Below, in pieces: positions 17,310-25,497 of a stretch of 64,000 nucleotides of DNA. Source of the DNA: a bacterium. GTDB taxonomy: Bacteria > Zixibacteria > MSB-5A5 > WJJR01. The notes beneath the pieces were generated by a model. It searched no databases. It saw nothing but the letters and a program-made list of their open reading frames with translations, and was not told the DNA's origin. A program made the translations under genes and the position numbers. The stretch covers positions 1-64,000 of the forward strand of contig JAKAKI010000006.1 of the NCBI GenBank assembly GCA_021813505.1. The letters run 5' to 3'. Within the stretch, counting starts at the first letter, position 1. Each line of letters starts with the position of its first letter.

Positions 17310-18602
17310 ATGAAAGTGCACATCTCCGAATTGCAAGATCACGCCGGGCAGTCTGTCACCGTCAGCGGCTGGCTGTACCAGAAACGATCCAGCGGCAAAA
17401 TCAAGTTCGCCGTTCTCCGCGATGGCACGGGCTACCTGCAGGGTGTCATCGCCAAGGGCGAGGCTGCCGATTCGGCGCTCGATGACTTCGAACGACTCAC
17501 TCAGGAATCCTCGTTCACCATGACCGGCCCCGTCCGCGAAGACAAGCGCGCACCGGGTGGCTTCGAGATGACGGTCAAGGAGCTCACCGTGATTCAGGTC
17601 GCGGGGGAATACCCCATCGGCCCGAAAGAGCACGGTCCGGGTTTCCTGATGGACAACCGCCACCTTTGGCTGCGTTCCTCGCGCCAGCACGCGATCATGC
17701 GCGTGCGCAACGAAATCGTCATGGCCATCCGCCAGTTCTTCTATGAACGCGATTTCGTTCTGATCGATACCCCGATCCTCACCGGTGCGATCGGGGAGAC
17801 CGCCTCGACTCTGTTCGAAACACAGTACTTTGATCTCGGCAAGGCCTACCTCGCGCAAACCGGCCAGCTCTATGTCGAAGCCGGGGCCATGGCGCACGGT
17901 CGCGTCTACTGTTTCGGTCCGACATTCCGTGCCGAAAAATCCAAAACGCGCAAACATCTCAACGAATTCTGGATGCTCGAACCCGAAGTCGCGTTCAATG
18001 ACAGCAATGCCAACATGCAACTGCAGGAAGACCTGGTCTGCTACATCATGGACTGGGTTCTCCGCAAATGCCGCACCGAGCTGGCGGCACTGAACCGCGA
18101 TATCTCGAAACTCGAGGCCGTCAAGGCGCCGTTTCCGCGCATCTCCTACGATGAAGCGATCGCGCGCCTGCAGAAGGCCGGCATGACCATCACCTGGGGC
18201 AACGATTTCGGCGCTCCCGATGAAGAGAAACTGATGGAAGAATACGAGCGCCCGCTCTTTGTCTACAACTGGCCGACCGAGTGCAAAGCGTTCTACATGA
18301 AACGCAATCCGGAACGGCCCGACGTCGTCCTCTGCGATGATCTGCTCGGTCCCGAAGGATACGGCGAACTCATCGGTGGCTCGCAGCGCGAGGATGATCA
18401 TGATCTGCTTTTGGAGCGCATCCGGGCACAAAAGCTTCCGGAGGAGTCGTACGCCTGGTATCTCGATTTGCGCAAATACGGTTCGGTTCCTCACGCTGGT
18501 TTCGGCCTCGGACTCGAACGCGTCGTCGGCTGGGTCTGCGGCCTCGAACATGTTCGCGAGACAATTCCCTTTGCGAGAACAATAGGACGGTTGTATCCAT
18601 AG
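17310..18602 (+). CDS. asnS: Asparaginyl-tRNA synthetase
   Basis: A class IIb synthetase of 430 residues that charges tRNA-Asn. The N-terminal OB fold starts VHISELQDHAGQSVTVSGWLYQKRSSGKIKFAVLRDGTG. Motif 2 is CFGPTFRAEKSKTRKHLNEFWMLEPEVAF, and motif 3 is GFGLGLERVVGWVCGLEHVRETIPFAR, ending GRLYP as in the shorter AsnRS type. The context WMLEPE and the lack of the bacterial AspRS insertion favour AsnRS over AspRS. Start ATG 17310 is chosen over an upstream codon at 17256 that would overlap the deacetylase stop. Confidence 0.92.
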   Translation: MKVHISELQDHAGQSVTVSGWLYQKRSSGKIKFAVLRDGTGYLQGVIAKGEAADSALDDFERLTQESSFTMTGPVREDKRAPGGFEMTVKELTVIQVAGEYPIGPKEHGPGFLMDNRHLWLRSSRQHAIMRVRNEIVMAIRQFFYERDFVLIDTPILTGAIGETASTLFETQYFDLGKAYLAQTGQLYVEAGAMAHGRVYCFGPTFRAEKSKTRKHLNEFWMLEPEVAFNDSNANMQLQEDLVCYIMDWVLRKCRTELAALNRDISKLEAVKAPFPRISYDEAIARLQKAGMTITWGNDFGAPDEEKLMEEYERPLFVYNWPTECKAFYMKRNPERPDVVLCDDLLGPEGYGELIGGSQREDDHDLLLERIRAQKLPEESYAWYLDLRKYGSVPHAGFGLGLERVVGWVCGLEHVRETIPFARTIGRLYP

Positions 18603-18966
18603 AAAATGGAAAGCGAGGGAACAAATGAACGGCAAGGGCATTCGAATCGTCGGCCTCTTCTGCGTCCCAGTGATTGCGCTCCAGTTGATGCATGAGGCGC
18701 ATGCTGGCCTGGCGCCGCAGCCTCACGACCCCGAACTGCCGCAGAACTATCGATCTACCTGTGAAGTTGCGGCATACACTTCGGCGTCGGTGACTCACAG
18801 CATGCCGATTCGAGGACAGTTGTGAGGCGCTTCTACCGCAAGTAGCGGATAGGGCTGTTCCCGAACGCGTTTGTGCCGCAATCGTTCTTTCGGACCTGGC
18901 AACGATCGCACCGAAGTTCTCCTGCATCCGCAAGTAGGGTCGCTATCTAGAGGCGGCAGAAGCACG
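18603..18966. other. Gap between asnS and the RAYT gene
   Basis: Apart from the doubtful 66-residue frame, nothing is recognised. No promoter-like pair stands out ahead of the transposase gene. Confidence 0.4.
18625..18825 (+). CDS. Possible small exported peptide
   Basis: A 66-residue reading frame starts at an ATG eight bases after AGCGAGGG. The first 28 residues (GIRIVGLFCVPVIALQLMHEAHA) look like a signal peptide. The rest is Pro-rich and unlike any family I know. It could be a chance frame in the region invaded by the transposase gene. Confidence 0.3.
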   Translation: MNGKGIRIVGLFCVPVIALQLMHEAHAGLAPQPHDPELPQNYRSTCEVAAYTSASVTHSMPIRGQL

Positions 18967-19779
18967 ATGGCAACTAAGAACCAAAAGTCTGGTCACAGGC
19001 GTTCGATCCGGTTGAAAGGGTACGACTACTCTCAGCCCGGGGCGTATTTCTTCACTTCCTGTGCTCTGAGGCGGATGTGTCTGTTCGGCGATTTGCGCGA
19101 CAATCAGATGCAACTTAGCCGTTTTGGGGTTATTGTGCAAGAGTGCTGGAGGCAACTCCCCTATCATTATCAGGGCGTATCCCTAGATGCTTTCATCGTG
19201 ATGCCAAATCACGTCCACGGGATCATTCTATTGGGTGATTCAAGTAGGTCAGGCGCGGGTGAGAGCAGGGCGGGTCTTAGACCCGCCCCTACGGCTGCTC
19301 CTGATGAGTGTTCATCGCGTAGAGAGACGGACGCCGGACTCTCTGTCGCGGATGTCCCTGTTATGTTGACTTCGACTGTAGGGGCGGGTCTAGGACCCGC
19401 CCCCACGAGCCAGCATGTCGAGAACTCCTCGACCGTGAGGACAGATTGCGTGCATGCAGTTACAGCTGGATCTACCATTTCAGTTGAAACTGTAGGGGCG
19501 GGTCTAAGACCCGCCCTTCCCTCCACGGCAAACAACGGACCGCGCTTATTCGAGATCATCCGTGCATTCAAGTCCTTCTCGTCGCGTGCGATTAACGAAA
19601 TCCGCCGGACCCCTGGCCTCCCTGTCTGGCAGCGCAATTATTTCGAGCGCATCATCCGGGATGAAGATGGTCTCCGTCAAGCCCGTGGTTACATCCTTAA
19701 CAACCCTCAGCGTTGGTCCGTCGATCACGAAAATCCGGACTATCTCGTAACATCTAAGGCAGCAAACGCAATCCTATGA
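18967..19779 (+). CDS. REP-associated tyrosine transposase (RAYT) with internal palindromes
   Basis: A 270-residue Y1 transposase of the IS200-like RAYT group, single-stranded DNA nucleases thought to mobilise REP palindromes. The N terminus RRSIRLKGYDYSQPGAYFFTSCALRR is typical. The HUH metal motif is NHVHG (His82, His84). The probable catalytic tyrosine is Tyr242 in ARGYILNNPQRW. Between about residues 95 and 190 the fold is interrupted by an insertion that encodes three copies of a (V)GAGLxPAPT-like peptide, each coming from a palindrome GGGCGGGTC-ta-GACCCGCCC kept in frame. The stop overlaps the leuS start (ATGA). Start ATG 18967 has no strong ribosome-binding site. Confidence 0.88.
   Translation: MATKNQKSGHRRSIRLKGYDYSQPGAYFFTSCALRRMCLFGDLRDNQMQLSRFGVIVQECWRQLPYHYQGVSLDAFIVMPNHVHGIILLGDSSRSGAGESRAGLRPAPTAAPDECSSRRETDAGLSVADVPVMLTSTVGAGLGPAPTSQHVENSSTVRTDCVHAVTAGSTISVETVGAGLRPALPSTANNGPRLFEIIRAFKSFSSRAINEIRRTPGLPVWQRNYFERIIRDEDGLRQARGYILNNPQRWSVDHENPDYLVTSKAANAIL
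19268..19516. repeat. Three in-frame palindromes inside the RAYT gene
   Basis: Palindromes GGCGGGTCTTAGACCCGCC (19268-19288), GGCGGGTCTAGGACCCGCC (19381-19403) and GGCGGGTCTAAGACCCGCC (19495-19516) are spaced about 113 bases apart. Each is read in the same phase as part of the transposase. The middle and last are preceded by CTGTAG. Confidence 0.9.
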
Positions 19780-22286
19780 CCATGACCGATCACAAACCAC
19801 CCGCCGGTGCTCAACCTCTAGAGCCGCGCATCCCCGACCCGTCTGCCAAGTGGCAGAAGCGTTGGAACGACATGGCGCTCTTCAAGGCGCCCGAGTTCCC
19901 GCAGGGACGGAAATACTTCGTCATGCCGATGCTGCCGTATCCATCCGGCGACATCCACATGGGCCACTTCCGCAACTACTCCATGACCGATGCCATCGCG
20001 CGCAAGCGGATGATGGAAGGTTACGACGTACTGCACCCTTTAGGCTGGGACGCGTTCGGCCTTCCGGCGGAACAGGCCGCGATCAGCCGCAACCTGCATC
20101 CGGAAGAGTGGACGCTCGGAAACATTGCCCAATCGAAAGCGACACTCCAGAAGGTCGGCATTTCATTCGACTGGTCGCGCGAGGTCGCCTCGTGTCTGCC
20201 CGACTACTACAAGTGGACCCAGTGGATGTTTCTCCAGTTGTACAAACACGGGCTCGCCTATCGCAAGGAATCAGAAGTCAACTGGTGCGGCACCTGTAAC
20301 ACGGTTCTCGCGAATGAACAGGCCGCCGGAGGCGTCTGCTGGCGTTGTGGCAATGCAGTTGGTCGCAAAACGCTGACGCAGTGGTTCTTCAAAATCACTG
20401 AATACGCCGCGCGTTTGCTGGACGACATTGACCATCTCGACAACTGGCCGGATAACGTGCGCACGCTCCAGCGCAACTGGATCGGACGTTCCACCGGGGC
20501 CGAGGTCGAATTCCGGTTACCCGATGGTACAAAGATCCCGGTCTTCACAACCCGCCCGGATACGATCTATGGCGTAACGTTCATGGCCATTGCGCCGGAC
20601 GCGCCCTTGCTGGCCTCTCTTGCGATTCCCGACGCACGGCGAGCCGCCGTCGATGCCTTTGTCACGCGGACGCGCGGCAAACTCGCCGTCGAACGCATGG
20701 CCGACGAAGAGAAAGAAGGAGTCGATACCGGGATCGTCGTGATCAATCCGGTGAGTGGTGAGCAAGTTCCTCTGTGGGTGGCATCATATGTCCTTTCGGG
20801 TTATGGTACCGGCTGTCTCATGGGCGTTCCGGCCCACGACCAGCGTGACTTTGAATTCGCCCGAAAGTACGGACTCCCCATTCGCCAGGTGATCAGGAGT
20901 GCCAATGAGGCTACCTCCGAAAGTGGTATGACGGTGGCAACCGAAGACTACGGCACCATGATCAACTCCGGCCCATTCAATGATCAAGTTGGTCAGGCGG
21001 GAGTCGACGCGGTGATTGCACATTTGGAGAAGAATTGCATCGGCCGCGCCCAAATTCAGTACCGCCTGCGCGACTGGCTTGTCTCACGGCAGCGCTACTG
21101 GGGTGCTCCCATCCCGATGATCCACTGTGATGGCTGCGGCATCGTACCCGTACCGGAAAGCGACCTGCCGGTTCTTCTGCCCAAGGGCCACATCGACTTT
21201 CTCCCAAAAGGGCGTTCTCCTCTGGCGGATATTCCCGAGTACATAAACGTGAAATGTCCGAAATGCAATCGGCCCGCGCAGCGCGACCCCGACACCATGG
21301 ACACGTTTCTCTGTTCATCCTGGTACTTCCTGCGCTACATCGATCCGAAGAACGATCAGGCGCCATTCGACAAGAAGAAGGCCGCCGCCTGGCTCCCGAT
21401 CGATTATTACATGGGTGGAGTCGAGCATGCCACCGGGCATCTGATCTACTTCCGGTTCTTCACGAAGTTCCTGAAGGATATCGGCTGGCTGACTGTCGAT
21501 GAACCTGCCAGAATTCTCTTCAATCATGGCATGGTCATGGACTCCACCGGCCAGGTGATGTCCAAGTCGAAAGGCAACGTTGTCTCGCCGATCGACATGA
21601 TGCGTCTTCACGGTGTCGATCCCACGCGCGTCGCGATGTTCTTCTCGTCTCCCGGCGACAAGGAAGTCCTCTGGAGTGAGACCGGTGTCGTGGGGGCCGA
21701 GCGGTTCATCCACCGCGTCGATCAGTTTGTCCGCAGTGCCAAAGCCGCGATTGGAGGAAAGTTTGATCCCGATGCCAGGTTTGACACGGCGAAACTGTCG
21801 GCGGCGGAGCGGGACATCTATCGCAAGCTGCATCAGACGATTCTGAAAGTGGATCGTGATTTCGAGGTTATGCAACTCAACACGCACCTCTCCGCGGTCA
21901 TGGAACTCTCCGGCGCGCTGGGCTCAGGCGAGAATCTCCGGCCCGAGCTGCGGGCCGTCTGCGCCGCCACAATGGTGAAACTGCTCGCGCCCCTGACCCC
22001 GCACATGTCCGAAGAGTGGTGGGAGATCCTCGGCTTCGGTCCAACCATCTTTCGCGCCAAGTGGCCGTCTGTCGACGAGGCGGCACTACCCACCGACAGC
22101 GTGACGATCGCAGTGCAATTTAACGGAAAAGTCCGTGGACAACTGACAGTGCCCGCGGACGCTGACGAAAAGGCGGTGGTTGCCGCAGTCCAATCCGACG
22201 CGAAACTCGCCGCGCACCTGGCAGGGAAGAGCGTCGTGAAGACAATCCACGTCCCCGGCCGGCTGTTGAACATTGTTGTGAAGTAG
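19776..22286 (+). CDS. leuS: Leucyl-tRNA synthetase
   Basis: A class Ia synthetase of 836 residues, the usual bacterial size. The HIGH-type motif is in MPMLPYPSGDIHMGHFRNYSMTDA, and the KMSKS-type loop is DSTGQVMSKSKGNVVSP. The CP1 editing domain includes FTTRPDTIYGVTFM. A zinc-ribbon-like CDGCGIVPVPESDLPVLLP insertion and a CPKC pair are also seen. The C-terminal domain has QFNGKVRGQLTVP. The ATG at 19776 overlaps the RAYT stop; ATG 19782 is a close alternative, and no good Shine-Dalgarno precedes either. It leads into plsY and gpsA on the same strand. Confidence 0.95.
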   Translation: MTMTDHKPPAGAQPLEPRIPDPSAKWQKRWNDMALFKAPEFPQGRKYFVMPMLPYPSGDIHMGHFRNYSMTDAIARKRMMEGYDVLHPLGWDAFGLPAEQAAISRNLHPEEWTLGNIAQSKATLQKVGISFDWSREVASCLPDYYKWTQWMFLQLYKHGLAYRKESEVNWCGTCNTVLANEQAAGGVCWRCGNAVGRKTLTQWFFKITEYAARLLDDIDHLDNWPDNVRTLQRNWIGRSTGAEVEFRLPDGTKIPVFTTRPDTIYGVTFMAIAPDAPLLASLAIPDARRAAVDAFVTRTRGKLAVERMADEEKEGVDTGIVVINPVSGEQVPLWVASYVLSGYGTGCLMGVPAHDQRDFEFARKYGLPIRQVIRSANEATSESGMTVATEDYGTMINSGPFNDQVGQAGVDAVIAHLEKNCIGRAQIQYRLRDWLVSRQRYWGAPIPMIHCDGCGIVPVPESDLPVLLPKGHIDFLPKGRSPLADIPEYINVKCPKCNRPAQRDPDTMDTFLCSSWYFLRYIDPKNDQAPFDKKKAAAWLPIDYYMGGVEHATGHLIYFRFFTKFLKDIGWLTVDEPARILFNHGMVMDSTGQVMSKSKGNVVSPIDMMRLHGVDPTRVAMFFSSPGDKEVLWSETGVVGAERFIHRVDQFVRSAKAAIGGKFDPDARFDTAKLSAAERDIYRKLHQTILKVDRDFEVMQLNTHLSAVMELSGALGSGENLRPELRAVCAATMVKLLAPLTPHMSEEWWEILGFGPTIFRAKWPSVDEAALPTDSVTIAVQFNGKVRGQLTVPADADEKAVVAAVQSDAKLAAHLAGKSVVKTIHVPGRLLNIVVK

Positions 22287-22309
22287 AGGGAAGTCTCGTT
22301 CAAGCCGTC

Positions 22310-22363
22310 GTCCATGTAGTCCACTTGGTCCACCTCGTCCACTGGGTCCATATCGTCCACCCA
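22310..22363 (+). repeat. 9-bp tandem repeat (GTCCACNNN), six units, ending at plsY start codon
   Basis: Units GTCCATGTA, GTCCACTTG, GTCCACCTC, GTCCACTGG, GTCCATATC and GTCCACCCA run without gaps; the last base is the A of the plsY ATG. There is no purine-rich Shine-Dalgarno in the leader. Confidence 0.85.
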
Positions 22364-23022
22364 TGATCCTCGCCCTCTCCATTCTCCTCGCCTACTTCGC
22401 CGGTTCGATCCCCTCCGGTGTCTGGGTGGGGCGCATGGTGCGTGGCATCGACATCCGCCAGCAGGGCTCCGGCAACACCGGCGCCGCGAATGTGGCGCGG
22501 GTTATCGGCGTACCGTGGGGAATCCTGGTGGGATTGATCGACGTGTTCAAGGGATTCGCGCCGGTATTCTGGCTCGGACCGTTGGCGGCCAATTCTGTCG
22601 GTTCCACACTTGGCTTGACCGATGTCCGCCTGATACTTGGTGCGGTGGCGATTCTTGGCCATCTCTTTCCGATCTTCGCCGCCTTCAAGGGCGGCAAAGG
22701 CGTGCTGACCGGTATGGGCGTGATGATCGCCCTCATGCCGCTCGAGGTTGCAATCGCTGTCGGCGTCTGGGCCGCCGTCTTCGCCATCAGCCGCACTGTG
22801 TCTCTCGGCTCGCTGACTGCGGCGCTCGCGTTGGTCGTTGTGATCTTCGCGCGGCGATTCGTCTTCCATGTGCCGATCCCGAATTCGCTGGTCGTCGCAA
22901 CTCTGCTGCTTGTCCTCTTGATCTTCTGGACCCACCGTTCTAACATTCGCCGACTGGCCGAAGGCCGGGAAGCCCGTTTCGGAAAGAAGCTTCATGATCC
23001 AACCAATCCACAGGGTCAGTAG
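22363..23022 (+). CDS. plsY: Glycerol-3-phosphate acyltransferase PlsY
   Basis: An integral membrane enzyme (219 residues) that transfers acyl groups from acyl-phosphate to glycerol-3-phosphate, the first step of phospholipid synthesis. Three family motifs are visible: SIPSGVWVGR, GSGNTGAANVAR (an Ala replaces the usual Thr) and GHLFPIFAAFKGGKGV. Five to six hydrophobic segments span the sequence. Start ATG 22363 sits directly against a 9-bp tandem repeat with no ribosome-binding site. gpsA, which makes its substrate, follows after 64 bases behind a similar repeat. Confidence 0.93.
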   Translation: MILALSILLAYFAGSIPSGVWVGRMVRGIDIRQQGSGNTGAANVARVIGVPWGILVGLIDVFKGFAPVFWLGPLAANSVGSTLGLTDVRLILGAVAILGHLFPIFAAFKGGKGVLTGMGVMIALMPLEVAIAVGVWAAVFAISRTVSLGSLTAALALVVVIFARRFVFHVPIPNSLVVATLLLVLLIFWTHRSNIRRLAEGREARFGKKLHDPTNPQGQ

Positions 23023-23055
23023 CGGGAAAACACTAGAAGACACGCGCCCACCATC

Positions 23056-23091
23056 GTCCACTTAGTCCACTAGGTCCACTTAGTCCATGCC
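23056..23091 (+). repeat. 9-bp tandem repeat containing the gpsA start codon
   Basis: Units GTCCACTTA, GTCCACTAG, GTCCACTTA and GTCCATGCC; the ATG in the last unit is the gpsA initiation codon (23087). It is the same family as the array ahead of plsY. Confidence 0.85.
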
Positions 23092-24112
23092 CCCAACGCC
23101 GCCCGCCAAACAAGTAGTCGCTGTTCTCGGTGCTGGAAGCTGGGGCATCGCGATTGCCCGTCTGCTCGACAGCGCCGGAAACTCCGTGCGCTTGTGGGAG
23201 TTCGATCCCAAGGCCGCTGCCTCACTGGCCAGCTCCCGCACCCTGCCCGACAAATTGCCTGGCATAGACTTACAGCCGTCAATTGAAGTAACAAATGACA
23301 TCTCTTTGGCCGTCAACGACGCCAGCGCGATTCTCTTCGTAACCCCATCTTCCGCTATTCGTCCGACCGCTCACGCAATCAGCGCTTCGGTATCTCCAGA
23401 CGCGATTGTCGTCAGTCTTGCCAAGGGAATCGAGATCGACACCGGTCTCCGCATGACCCAGATCATCGCCTCCGAGATGCAAGGCCGTCCGGTGGTCGCG
23501 TTGGTTGGCCCGTCCCATGCCGAAGAAGTCGCGCGCGGAATCCCCACCGCGGTGGTCGCCGCCAGCGAGCATTTGGCATCGGCCACGCGGACTCAGGATC
23601 TCTTCTCAACCGAACGATTCCGTGTGTACACGAGTGAGGATACAATCGGCGTCGAACTGGCCGCAGCACTCAAGAACATCGTCGCCATCGCCGCCGGAAT
23701 CGTTGATGGACTCGGCTATGAGAGTGCGGATAACCTCAAGGGAGCCTTGATGACACGCGGGCTCGCCGAAATCACCCGTCTCGGGGTCAAGATGGGGGCG
23801 AAGGCCGAGACGTTTGCGGGCCTCTCTGGCGTCGGCGATCTGATCACGACCTGCCTATCGCGGCATTCTCGCAACCGCCACGTCGGCGAACAGGTCGGCC
23901 GCGGACGTCTGTTGAATGACGTGCTAGCGTCGATGACCATGGTCGCCGAAGGCGTCAACACAACCAAGGCCGCACTGCGTCTGGCCGAGATCCATCAAGT
24001 CGACATGCCGATTGCGCGCGCCGTCTCCACCGTTCTTTTCGAAGGCCGTCCCGCCGGCCAGGTCCTGCGCGACCTGATGACCCGCCCGCCCCAGCCCGAA
24101 ATCCGACGGTAA
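23087..24112 (+). CDS. gpsA: NAD(P)-dependent glycerol-3-phosphate dehydrogenase
   Basis: A cytosolic enzyme of 341 residues that reduces dihydroxyacetone phosphate to sn-glycerol-3-phosphate for lipid synthesis. The Rossmann motif VLGAGSWGIAIA is at the N terminus. The middle carries LAKGIEIDTGLRM and VGPSHAEEVARG, and the catalytic lysine is in AALKNIVAIAAGIVDGLGYESADNLKGALMTRGLAEI. GLSGVGDLITTCLSRHSRNRHVGEQVG is also diagnostic. The start ATG is part of the upstream 9-bp repeat. Together with plsY it forms a two-step glycerolipid module. Confidence 0.95.
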   Translation: MPPTPPAKQVVAVLGAGSWGIAIARLLDSAGNSVRLWEFDPKAAASLASSRTLPDKLPGIDLQPSIEVTNDISLAVNDASAILFVTPSSAIRPTAHAISASVSPDAIVVSLAKGIEIDTGLRMTQIIASEMQGRPVVALVGPSHAEEVARGIPTAVVAASEHLASATRTQDLFSTERFRVYTSEDTIGVELAAALKNIVAIAAGIVDGLGYESADNLKGALMTRGLAEITRLGVKMGAKAETFAGLSGVGDLITTCLSRHSRNRHVGEQVGRGRLLNDVLASMTMVAEGVNTTKAALRLAEIHQVDMPIARAVSTVLFEGRPAGQVLRDLMTRPPQPEIRR

Positions 24113-24598
24113 TTAAGACAGTCTGGGTGCCCCACAGCTTGCTGTGGGAATGACGGTTCGCGCCATACGGATTCGGTCGTGAAATCGATCCCCTCTACGG
24201 CGAACTGGGTTCCCCACAGCTTGCTGTGGGAATGATGGTTCGCGCTATACGAATTCAATCGTGAAATCCATCTGTCCCACCGCAAGCCGTGGGGCACCCG
24301 GCGGAGACGCTCCTCGCAACGACAACTGTGCCTTTGCATTGCCAACGAGCAGTGTGATGTCGTTGCGAGGCGCAGCTCTTTGCGCCGAAGCAACCTATCC
24401 CTTACACAACTGCCGCTACCCTTGGAGGGCTTCTTCAACACGCCCCTTGCTGTGGGAATGATGGCTCGCGACATACGAATTCGGTTGTGAAATCCATCTA
24501 CCCCACGGCAACCCGTGGGGCACCCCGTGATCCTCATGAAGTAAAATCGTTCCCCACTTCCATTTTGAGTTTTCCCCGGAATTGCATATCTTGGCCCC
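24113..24598. repeat. Composite repeat region
   Basis: Three direct copies of a unit of about 75 bases begin near 24130, 24211 and 24446. Each opens CAGCTTGCTGTGGGAATGA (the third lacks the first bases) and continues TTCGCG..ATACGAATTC..TCGTGAAATCCATC. Between copies two and three lies a different element (about 24300-24445) with TCGTTGCGAGG inverted arms, ending TTCAACACGCC. The third copy ends at GTGGGGCACC. It looks like one repeat inserted into another. No gene is supported. Confidence 0.75.
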
Positions 24599-24994
24599 AT
24601 GACTCAGGATGTCGCCGAAACCGAAACTCTGACCTCCGGTCTGCCCCGGCTCAAGCTCAAACGCCCGCCGGAACGGATGTACTACTCCATCGCGGAAGTG
24701 TCGGAGGAGACGCAACTCAAACCGTATGTCCTGCGTTTCTGGGAAAAAGAATTCCCGATGCTTCACCCCAAGAAGAATCGGGCCGGCAAACGTATTTACC
24801 AGCGCAAGGACATCGACGTGCTGTTGCGCATCAAGCATCTGCTGTACCAGGAAGGATTCACGATCGACGGCGCACGGACACGTTTGCGCGCGGAAATCGG
24901 CGGAGATGTCGAACAGCCCATCGAGGTCAAGGTCAAGCACGAGCTCGGCCTGATCCGTCGCGAATTGGAGGCCATCGCCGCCGTATTGCCATAG
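24599..24994 (+). CDS. MerR-family transcriptional regulator
   Basis: A 131-residue DNA-binding protein. The winged-helix motif YYSIAEVSEETQLKPYVLRFWEKEFPML is followed by the wing NRAGKRIYQRKDIDVLLRIKHLLYQEGFTIDGARTRL, matching the MerR/HTH-1 type, and then by a short coiled C terminus (VKHELGLIRRELEAIAAVLP) with no cysteine effector site. Such small MerR proteins without effector domains are common near tRNA genes in this type of genome, but their target is not known. The start is ATG 24599. tRNA-Pro follows 51 bases downstream. Confidence 0.85.
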   Translation: MTQDVAETETLTSGLPRLKLKRPPERMYYSIAEVSEETQLKPYVLRFWEKEFPMLHPKKNRAGKRIYQRKDIDVLLRIKHLLYQEGFTIDGARTRLRAEIGGDVEQPIEVKVKHELGLIRRELEAIAAVLP

Positions 24995-25045
24995 GTTTTG
25001 CATTTGTGCTGTGGCGGAGTGATTGCGTATCAAAGCCAGTTATGT

Positions 25046-25122
25046 CGGGGCGTGGCGCAGCCTGGTAGCGCACTCGCTTGGGGTGCGAGTGGTCGGCCGT
25101 TCAAATCGGCTCGCCCCGACCA
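25046..25122 (+). tRNA. tRNA-Pro (GGG)
   Basis: Acceptor CGGGGCG/CGCCCCG, D-arm GCGCAGCCTGGTAGCGC, anticodon stem CTCGC/GCGAG with loop TTGGGGT giving GGG, T-loop TTCAAAT, discriminator A and encoded CCA. Confidence 0.95.
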
Positions 25123-25497
25123 TGAATCGGAGCGGTACCTGAATTCCTGGTGGGGCGGACACTCCTGTCCGCCTTTTGATTTTGGGGATAAGAGCCATCC
25201 TTCACCTGTGCCCGGGACACCGTGGGCGTGGTGAAGAGGTCTTTCGTAAAGGTGTGGCGGTCGTGTTAGGGGGAGACTGCTTCGGCGCAAAGAGCCGCGC
25301 CTCGCAACGACATCACACTCGTCGTTGGCAACGAAAAGGCAGAATCGTCATTGCGAGGAGCGTCTCCGCCGAAGGCGGAGGGAGCGACGAAGCAACCTCC
25401 CCCTTACACAACTGCAGCGATGTTGGGGGCAGGTTTTTCAACACGCCCATCTTTCCCGTAACCCCTGCGGGAGGCTCCCGACTCAGAATTTGACCCC
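25123..25497. repeat. Intergenic repeats (GCGGACACTCCTGTCCGCC; TTGCGAGGAGCG element)
   Basis: GCGGACACTCCTGTCCGCC (25155-25173) is a short palindrome. From 25280 to 25450 lies an element with TCGGCGCAAAGAGC, CCTCGCAACGACATCACACT, ATTGCGAGGAGCG and TCCGCCGAAGGCGGA. It is partly the reverse complement of 24305-24400, but both copies end with GAAGCAACCT...TTCAACACGCCC in the same orientation. No gene is supported. Confidence 0.7.

Noticed and set aside
16992-18641. 549-codon open frame on the minus strand
   Set aside because: It is the antisense of asnS, which has full class II motifs.
22310-22363. 9-bp tandem repeat read as a coding repeat (WT-rich peptide on the minus strand)
   Set aside because: It is intergenic and any frame through it overlaps plsY on the opposite strand.
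24113-24598. Possible CRISPR array
   Set aside because: The direct repeats are about 75 bases, only three, and lack regular unique spacers; no cas genes are present.
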